A stretch of DNA of 8,676 nt from assembly GCA_041686695.1 (NCBI GenBank), contig JAWLDJ010000099.1, positions 1-8,676 of the forward strand. The letters are read 5' to 3'. Below the pieces are notes generated by a model. That model was not told where the DNA came from. It ran no database searches and worked only from the letters and a program-made list of their open reading frames with translations. This document shows, piece after piece, positions 4,504 through 8,676 of the stretch. Both the position numbers and the translations under genes were made by a program. Within the stretch, counting starts at the first letter, position 1, and each line of letters opens with the position of its first letter. Source of the DNA: T1Sed10-7 sp041686695 (GTDB taxonomy: Bacteria > Actinomycetota > Nitriliruptoria > Nitriliruptorales > Nitriliruptoraceae).

Positions 4504-5466
4504 TCAGGGACGCAGGACCAGCTTGCCGAACACCTCGCCCTCGAGCATGCGCTCGAAGGCCGCCGGGGCCTCAGCGAGGGAGAACACCTCGTCGATCGGC
4601 GGGCGCACGCCGGTCGCCTCCAGCAGGGACAGCAGGCGGACGAGCTCGTCACGGGTCCCCATGGTCGAGCCGACGACGCTGAGCTGTCGGTAGAAGACCC
4701 GGGCGAGGTCCGCCGGTGGGTTCGGCCCGGAGGTCGCCCCCGACACCACGATCGTGCCACCCGGCTCCAGCGCCCGCAGGGAGTGGGCCCAGGTCGCCTG
4801 CCCGACCGTCTCCATGACCGCATCGACCTTGGCCGGTAGCCGCTCGCCGGCCGCCAACGTCACGTGGGCGCCCAGCTCGCGGGCCCGGGTCAGCTTCTCG
4901 TCGTCGCGACTGGTCACCGTGACGTGCAGTCCGCCCGCGCGGGCGAGCAGCAGCGCGGCGGTGGCGACCCCCCCACCGGCGCCCTGGATCAGGACCCGCT
5001 GTCCCGGCCGCAGCCCGGCCCGGGTGAACAGCATCCGGTAGGCGGTCAACCAGGCCACCGGCAGGCAGGCGGCCTCCTCGAAGCTCAACGCGGCTGGCTT
5101 GGTGACCAGGTTGCGGCTGGGGACGGCCAGCCGCTCCGCGAAGGTGCCGTCCACCCGCTCCGACAGGATCGAGAAGTCGCCGCTGAGCGTCTCATCGCCG
5201 CCGTCGGGGTCCGCGATCACGGCGTGGACGACCACCTCGCGTCCGTCGGCGGTGACGCCGCTGGCGTCGCAGCCGAGCACGATCGGGAGCCTGGACGGGT
5301 CGATGCCGACGCCACGCAGGGTCCACAGATCGTGGTGGTTGAGGGCGGCTGCGCGGACCTCGACGATCTCCCAGCCGGCAGGAGGTGTCGGCTCCGGGCG
5401 GTCCCCGAGCCTCAGCCCGGTGAGCGGGTCGTCGGGGTCGATGGCAGTGGCGGTGACGGTGAACAT
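4504..5466 (-). CDS. Zinc-free medium-chain dehydrogenase/reductase (quinone oxidoreductase/alcohol dehydrogenase family)
   Basis: A 320-residue MDR protein. The N-terminal GroES-like half has 'VRAAALNHHDLWTLRG' (37-52) and 'LGCDASGV' (64-71), followed by 'DGTFAERLAVP' (106-116). The cysteine cluster of the structural zinc lobe is absent, and the segment between is short, so it should be zinc-independent. The Rossmann half has 'VLIQGAGGGVATAALLLAR' (158-176, nucleotide-binding glycines 162-166). It also has 'VTSRDDEKLTRARELGA', where Ser186-Arg187 after the second strand suggests NADPH. The likely reaction is reduction of an activated double bond or a carbonyl in the cytosol; the substrate is unknown. 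The ATG at 5466 has no good ribosome binding site, but TAGGCT lies six bases before it, suggesting a leaderless transcript. It is the last gene of the dnaG-side series and converges on tRNA-Asn. Confidence 0.85.
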   Translation of the reverse strand: MFTVTATAIDPDDPLTGLRLGDRPEPTPPAGWEIVEVRAAALNHHDLWTLRGVGIDPSRLPIVLGCDASGVTADGREVVVHAVIADPDGGDETLSGDFSILSERVDGTFAERLAVPSRNLVTKPAALSFEEAACLPVAWLTAYRMLFTRAGLRPGQRVLIQGAGGGVATAALLLARAGGLHVTVTSRDDEKLTRARELGAHVTLAAGERLPAKVDAVMETVGQATWAHSLRALEPGGTIVVSGATSGPNPPADLARVFYRQLSVVGSTMGTRDELVRLLSLLEATGVRPPIDEVFSLAEAPAAFERMLEGEVFGKLVLRP

Positions 5467-5472
5467 GCTGCG

Positions 5473-5478
5473 AGCCTA
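5473..5478 (-). promoter_or_regulatory. Leaderless-type -10 box of the MDR gene
   Basis: TAGGCT on the minus strand, with exactly six bases between it and the ATG at 5466. This is the usual spacing when transcription starts at the first base of the start codon. The lack of a ribosome binding site agrees. The same spacing is seen at the neighbouring HTH-like gene. Confidence 0.55.
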
Positions 5479-5485
5479 ACGCCCC

Positions 5486-5497
5486 GCCCGCTCGGGC
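5486..5497 (-). terminator. Short hairpin just after the HTH-like gene stop
   Basis: GCCC (5486-5489) can pair with GGGC (5494-5497) around a four-base loop, directly after the stop codon at 5498-5500. It is too short and lacks a T-tract, so it is a weak terminator candidate. Confidence 0.2.
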
Positions 5498-6604
5498 TCA
5501 GAAGGCGAGGTCGAGCGGCTGCGGGTCGGGCTCCAGTGCCGCGTCGATCCACCCGGCGACGCTGGCCGCCAGCGAGGGCTCGGCGATGCGCACCAGCAGC
5601 TGCACCGCGTCGGGCTGCGGTGCCGACCGCCACCGGGTCCAGGAGACCTGGACGGCGTCCACGCCGAGCTCCGCGGCGACCCGGTGGCGGACCAGGTCCC
5701 CGGCCAGCCGGGGCCCGACACGCACGATCACCCGGAGACGGCTCGGCACGGCCGGATCCTGCGCGGCCAGCGCCTGCAGGGCCCGGGCGACCTGGCGGGC
5801 GTCGCTGGCCGTGATCGTGACCGCGTGGCGGTCGGTGGTCGCCGTGGCGGCCAGCAGGCCGACCGCGACCCCGAACCCGGGATCGTCACGCAACCGCTGA
5901 CGAGCGAGGTCCGCGGCGGCGGCGCGAGCGAGCTGGGCGGCGACCTCCGACTCCTGCTCGGCGGTCGCTGCCGTGGCGGATCGGATCGCGGTCGACCCGA
6001 CGTCGGGCGGTTCGACGTCCGCCGAGACCACGTCCGCCCGCTCGACACCCGCCGGCCCGACACCTGCCGGGTCGGACGCCTCGGCGGCCACGGGCGCGTC
6101 GTGCCGCGTGCTCGGTGCCACCTCACCCACCCAGGCCGTCACGGCCAGCGGGTCGGCATCGAGCTGGCGGACGATGGCGCTCACGGGCACCCCCGCGCGT
6201 CGCAGCGCCCGGGCCCGCGCCGGTCGTGTGTCGTCGGGTTCCTCCAGCGCCCCGTCACCGGGCGCCGCGGGGCGGCGGGAGCCGCCGCCGACCACGGACA
6301 GCTCCGGCAGCGTCCCCGGGGCCACCGCTCGCCGGGCGCGCGCGGTCAGGGCGAAGCCGATCGGCTGGTCCTGGGCCTGATCCGGTCCGGCGTCCGCCGG
6401 CGGGGTGCCCGCGCCGGTGGGCGTCGTCGACGGGCTGGACCGCTCGAGCGCACCGGTCTCGGCCGATGCCGGCAGGTCCAGCGGCAACATGGTCTGTTCC
6501 GCACGGTCGACGGGTGCCTGTTCCGCACGGTCGACGGGCGCGGCCGGCGCCGACGCATCGGCGGCGTCGGGTGCGGGCACAGCGAGTGGGGTGGCGGGTT
6601 CCAT
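5498..6604 (-). CDS. Uncharacterised protein with low-complexity N-terminus and helix-turn-helix-like segment
   Basis: A 368-residue protein that I cannot assign to a named family. Residues 1-128 are rich in Ala, Pro, Asp and Gly and probably disordered; they include an exact tandem duplication, APVDRAEQ at 22-29 and 30-37. Residues 129-161 ('RARALRRAGVPVSAIVRQLD' then 'ADPLAVTAWVGEV') look like a homeodomain-like helix-turn-helix of the 'R-x-L-R-x-x-G-x-x-x-x-x-I-x-x-x-L' kind. A second Ala/Asp/Val-rich linker covers 162-218. The C-terminal 150 residues look folded, with 'RLRVIVRVGPRLAGDLVRHR' and 'VQLLVRIAEPSLAASVAGWI', an alternating strand-helix plan. It may resemble the C-terminal domain of some actinobacterial HTH proteins of LAGLIDADG-like fold, but this is a guess. 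It is a likely DNA-binding protein of unknown target. The ATG at 6604 is six bases after TAGGTT, so it appears leaderless. Confidence 0.65.
   Translation of the reverse strand: MEPATPLAVPAPDAADASAPAAPVDRAEQAPVDRAEQTMLPLDLPASAETGALERSSPSTTPTGAGTPPADAGPDQAQDQPIGFALTARARRAVAPGTLPELSVVGGGSRRPAAPGDGALEEPDDTRPARARALRRAGVPVSAIVRQLDADPLAVTAWVGEVAPSTRHDAPVAAEASDPAGVGPAGVERADVVSADVEPPDVGSTAIRSATAATAEQESEVAAQLARAAAADLARQRLRDDPGFGVAVGLLAATATTDRHAVTITASDARQVARALQALAAQDPAVPSRLRVIVRVGPRLAGDLVRHRVAAELGVDAVQVSWTRWRSAPQPDAVQLLVRIAEPSLAASVAGWIDAALEPDPQPLDLAF
6494..6541. repeat. 24-bp in-frame tandem duplication inside the HTH-like gene
   Basis: Bases 6494-6517 and 6518-6541 are the same 24-base unit twice, differing at one position (T6515 versus C6539). 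Both copies encode APVDRAEQ. Near-identity at the DNA level points to a recent duplication in a disordered segment. Confidence 0.88.
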
Positions 6605-6610
6605 GGCTCG

Positions 6611-6616
6611 AACCTA
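6611..6616 (-). promoter_or_regulatory. Leaderless-type -10 box of the HTH-like gene
   Basis: TAGGTT on the minus strand, with six bases (CGAGCC) before the ATG at 6604. No ribosome binding site is present. Together with the hairpin at 6631-6651 this suggests transcription independent of rpoD. Confidence 0.55.
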
Positions 6617-6630
6617 CGCCTGGGCTGTGA

Positions 6631-6651
6631 CACGACCCGGTCGCGGTCGTG
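6631..6651 (-). terminator. Hairpin downstream of rpoD, probable terminator
   Basis: CACGACC (6631-6637) pairs perfectly with GGTCGTG (6645-6651) around a seven-base loop, starting 13 bases after the rpoD stop on the minus strand. There is no strong T-tract, as is common in GC-rich actinobacteria. Its place between rpoD and the next gene's own -10 box supports a terminator. Confidence 0.5.
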
Positions 6652-6664
6652 CTCGCTGGCCGGT

Positions 6665-7873
6665 TCAGGCGTCGAGGTAGCCGTCCAGCTGGTGGACCCG
6701 TCCCGGCCGGCGCAGCTTGGCCAGCGCCTTCGCCTCGATCTGCCGGATGCGCTCACGCGTGAGTCCGAGGTTGCCACCCACCTGCTCCAGGGTGGAGGGT
6801 TCGGTGCCCACCAGGCCGAAGCGCTGCTCGATCACGGCCCGCTCCCGGGGATTGAGGTCCTCGAGCACCGCGGCGATGTCGGAGCGCAGCAACCGCCGTG
6901 CGGCCGCCTCGACGGGCGGGGTGGCGTTGCGGTCCTCGAGCAGCTCACCCATGGAACCGTCGCCGTCCTCGCCGATCGGTGCGTCCAGCGAGGTGGGGTC
7001 GACCCCCAGACGCCGGAACTCCTCGACCTTGTCGACGGAGAGATCGGCTGCGGTCGCCACCTCCTCGAGGGTCGGCTCGCGTCCGAGGCGTTGCACCAAG
7101 GAGCGTTCGATGCGACCCAACCGGTTCATCGTCTCGACCAGGTGCACCGGGATGCGGATGGTGCGGGACTGATCGGCGATCGCCCGGCTGATCATCTGGC
7201 GGATCCACCACGTGGCGTAGGTGGAGAACTTGTAGCCGCGGGTGTAGTCGAACTTGTCGACCGCCCGCATGAGACCGAGGTTGCCCTCCTGGATCAGGTC
7301 GGGGAACTGCAGCCCACGACCCACGTGGCGCTTGGCGATCGAGACGACGAGCCGGAGGTTCGCCTCGATCATCACCTGCTTGGCATCACGCCCCAGACGC
7401 TCCACACGGCGCAGGCGCGTCCGCTGTGCGGTGGTCAGTTCCCGCGGCGAGTCCAGCACCGCGGCGGCCGCCAACCCGGCCTCGACGCGCTTGGCCAGGT
7501 CGACCTCGGACTCCTGGTCGAGCAGGTCGACCCGACCGATCTCGTTGAGGTACAGCCGGACCGCGTCGACGCTGGCCGGGGCATCCGCCGCCGTCGGTCG
7601 GGGCGGCGACGCACCCGGCGTCACCCCGCGGTCGTCCACCAACGGGACGGCCGCGTCGCGCAGCCGCCCCCCGACCTGCTGGACGGCTGCGCTGTCGAGT
7701 CCGGCGTCCCCGACGGCCGTGGCCACCTCGCGGGCGGTCACGAACCCTCGCCGGCTGCCGTGCGCGACCAGCTCGTCGCTGACCGCGTCCGTCACATCGA
7801 GCACCAGGGCCGGCAGGCCGTCGCCGGGCAGTGCGGTGGCCGGCACCTCCCGGCGTACGGGGGGACCGCCCAC
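6665..7873 (-). CDS. rpoD: RNA polymerase primary sigma factor (sigma-70 group 1)
   Basis: A 402-residue sigma-70 factor that directs core RNA polymerase to housekeeping promoters. A region-1.1-like domain is visible at about 33-81 ('ELVAHGSRRGFVTAREV'). Region 1.2 starts at 'VRLYLNEIGRVDLLDQESEV' (105-124). Region 2 covers about 167-238, with 'ANLRLVVSIAKRHVGRGLQF', 'DLIQEGNLGLMRAVDKFDY' and the -10-reading 'FSTYATWWIRQMISRAI'. Region 3 runs from about 241 ('IPVHLVETMNRL') to 325. Region 4 (334-391) ends in the -35-reading helix-turn-helix 'TLEQVGGNLGLTRERIRQIE'. The GTG at 7873 has GGGAGGT eight bases upstream and keeps region 1.1. The frame is open further upstream but overlaps dnaG in low-complexity sequence. 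The N-terminal part is much shorter than in streptomycete or mycobacterial primary sigmas. It follows dnaG, as in the classical macromolecular synthesis operon. Confidence 0.93.
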   Translation of the reverse strand: MGGPPVRREVPATALPGDGLPALVLDVTDAVSDELVAHGSRRGFVTAREVATAVGDAGLDSAAVQQVGGRLRDAAVPLVDDRGVTPGASPPRPTAADAPASVDAVRLYLNEIGRVDLLDQESEVDLAKRVEAGLAAAAVLDSPRELTTAQRTRLRRVERLGRDAKQVMIEANLRLVVSIAKRHVGRGLQFPDLIQEGNLGLMRAVDKFDYTRGYKFSTYATWWIRQMISRAIADQSRTIRIPVHLVETMNRLGRIERSLVQRLGREPTLEEVATAADLSVDKVEEFRRLGVDPTSLDAPIGEDGDGSMGELLEDRNATPPVEAAARRLLRSDIAAVLEDLNPRERAVIEQRFGLVGTEPSTLEQVGGNLGLTRERIRQIEAKALAKLRRPGRVHQLDGYLDA

Positions 7874-7881
7874 GGCTCCGC

Positions 7882-7888
7882 ACCTCCC
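7882..7888 (-). promoter_or_regulatory. Ribosome binding site deciding the rpoD start
   Basis: GGGAGGT on the minus strand lies eight bases before the GTG at 7873. It supports a start that retains region 1.1 rather than the longer open frame reaching into dnaG. Confidence 0.55.
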
Positions 7889-7907
7889 AATGCTCGCCCA
7901 CGGACCG

Positions 7908-7913
7908 ATGCTA
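7908..7913 (-). promoter_or_regulatory. Candidate rpoD promoter -10 box in the dnaG-rpoD spacer
   Basis: TAGCAT on the minus strand fits TANNNT and lies 34 bases before the rpoD GTG, upstream of its ribosome binding site. The 106-base dnaG-rpoD spacer (7874-7979) could hold an internal promoter in addition to read-through from dnaG. No -35 box is clear. Confidence 0.35.
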
Positions 7914-7979
7914 CGGAGCGCTCGCGGACGGGGGGCGCTTCTTCGGTGGTGCGCATCCCGCGAGCACCGGCCGCACAGC

Positions 7980-8676
7980 TCACACGAGCTGACCGAGCAA
8001 CGTGCGGCGCCGCTGCTGCAGCGTGGCCAGATCCCGCTGGAGCCGGCGGACACGTTCGGGGTCGGTGGTGTGGCTGAGCCGGGCGAGCTCATCACGCAGC
8101 GCCTTGGTCTCGGCGTCGACCCGGTCCACCAGCAGCCGTCGGATGCGACCCGCGACGACCTCGCCGAGAAGCTCCGGGTCGGCGGTCTCCGGATCCTCCT
8201 CGAGCGCCAGGGCCCGCAACAGGCCGCGGATACGGTCGTCCTCGGCTGCCGCCAGGATGGCGTCGAGCGGGGCGCCCGCTCCCCCGCCGGCCCGGACCGC
8301 CCGCAGCACCGCGCGGGCATCGGGATGGCTGAGGTCGTCCTCCACCAGCTCGGCCGCCTCGCCGGGCAGGTGGTCGGGGTGCTGCAACAGGGCGCGCAGC
8401 GCCGCACGTTCGAGCCGCGCACGGGCCGCGGTGGGCGAGCGGCCACCCCCGGCACCACCACGCCGGCCTTCCTCGCCGCCGGGTGAGGAGCCAGCACCCG
8501 ACCCGCCGGTCGCCACCCCCTCGTGCGCGTCGAGCTGCACGCCGAGCCGCGTGGCGGTCTCGGTGACGAACCCGTAGGCGTAGCCGATCCGCTCGGCGAT
8601 CTCGGTACGTGCCCACTCGCGACGCAGATCCGGGTCCGTCTCGCGACCGAGGACGGTGAGCGCGTCGCGCAGGGCG
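7980..8676 (-). CDS. dnaG: DNA primase DnaG, C-terminal part (5' end outside the window)
   Basis: The frame is open from the window edge for 232 codons to a stop at 7980. The first residues in view, 'ALRDALTVLGRETDPDLRRE' followed by 'WARTEIAERIGY', match the end of the primase core, where DnaG reads 'P.L..I.DP..R.EY...LA..LG'. A Gly/Ser-rich linker follows. Then comes a helical domain beginning 'RARLERAALRALLQHPDHLP' with 'DLSHPDARAVLRAV', the usual C-terminal helicase-binding domain. A final helix, 'ERVRRLQRDLATLQQRR', closes it. DnaG makes RNA primers for replication at the fork. The zinc-ribbon and TOPRIM domains lie beyond the window, so activity cannot be judged. Position directly before rpoD strongly supports the call. 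An internal GTG at 8540 is not the start, because the similarity continues upstream of it. Confidence 0.88.
   Translation of the reverse strand, partial: ALRDALTVLGRETDPDLRREWARTEIAERIGYAYGFVTETATRLGVQLDAHEGVATGGSGAGSSPGGEEGRRGGAGGGRSPTAARARLERAALRALLQHPDHLPGEAAELVEDDLSHPDARAVLRAVRAGGGAGAPLDAILAAAEDDRIRGLLRALALEEDPETADPELLGEVVAGRIRRLLVDRVDAETKALRDELARLSHTTDPERVRRLQRDLATLQQRRRTLLGQLV

Noticed and set aside
5684..8077. A 797-codon plus-strand open frame
   Set aside because: It lies antisense to rpoD, the HTH-like gene and dnaG. The sigma-factor reading is unmistakable, and the antisense protein is rich in Arg, Gly and Ala without motifs, as expected from the shadow of a GC-rich gene.
7980..8540. 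Independent 186-residue gene starting at GTG 8540
   Set aside because: The frame continues upstream to the window edge with sequence typical of the DnaG core end, so this is the C-terminal part of dnaG and not a separate gene.

Overview
This window is very GC-rich, uses GTG and ATG starts, and has frequent TANNNT -10-like boxes without recognisable -35 boxes. With a dnaG-rpoD gene pair, this points to a high-GC actinobacterium. A deep-branching class such as Nitriliruptoria is possible, but nothing here fixes the genus. The content looks like ordinary core chromosome. I see no transposase, integrase, phage gene, CRISPR array, toxin-antitoxin pair or biosynthetic cluster, and I cannot support a claim of a new multi-gene system.

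Layout from left to right: (1) the first 21 codons of an enoyl-CoA hydratase-like gene on the minus strand, cut by the window edge; (2) a 258-base divergent spacer holding seven tandem 12-bp units; (3) a ten-helix EamA/DMT exporter on plus, convergent with (4) a 100-residue MTH1187-type thiamine-binding protein on minus, whose leader has a strong hairpin; (5) a small four-helix membrane protein and (6) a DsbA-fold protein with a lone active-site cysteine, both on plus; (7) a minus-strand pair made of a double-ACT-domain protein and a GalT-like nucleotidyltransferase, joined by a GTGA stop/start overlap; the GalT-like gene is split by a 100-N assembly gap; (8) a complete tRNA-Asn(GTT) with encoded CCA on plus; (9) a minus-strand series dnaG (3' part only), rpoD, a long low-complexity HTH-like protein, and a zinc-free MDR oxidoreductase.

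How the genes relate: dnaG and rpoD are the replication-primase and primary-sigma part of the classical macromolecular synthesis operon. The two genes downstream of rpoD each appear to have their own promoter with a -10 box six bases before the ATG, which suggests leaderless mRNAs. The ACT protein and the GalT-like enzyme are probably translated together. The other genes look like independent short transcription units.

The points most worth a second look are the minisatellite in the divergent promoter region, the 5' leader hairpin of the thiamine-binding gene, the ACT/GalT coupling with an altered GalT C-terminus, the uncharacterised HTH-like protein with a fresh internal duplication, and the mis-sized gap.
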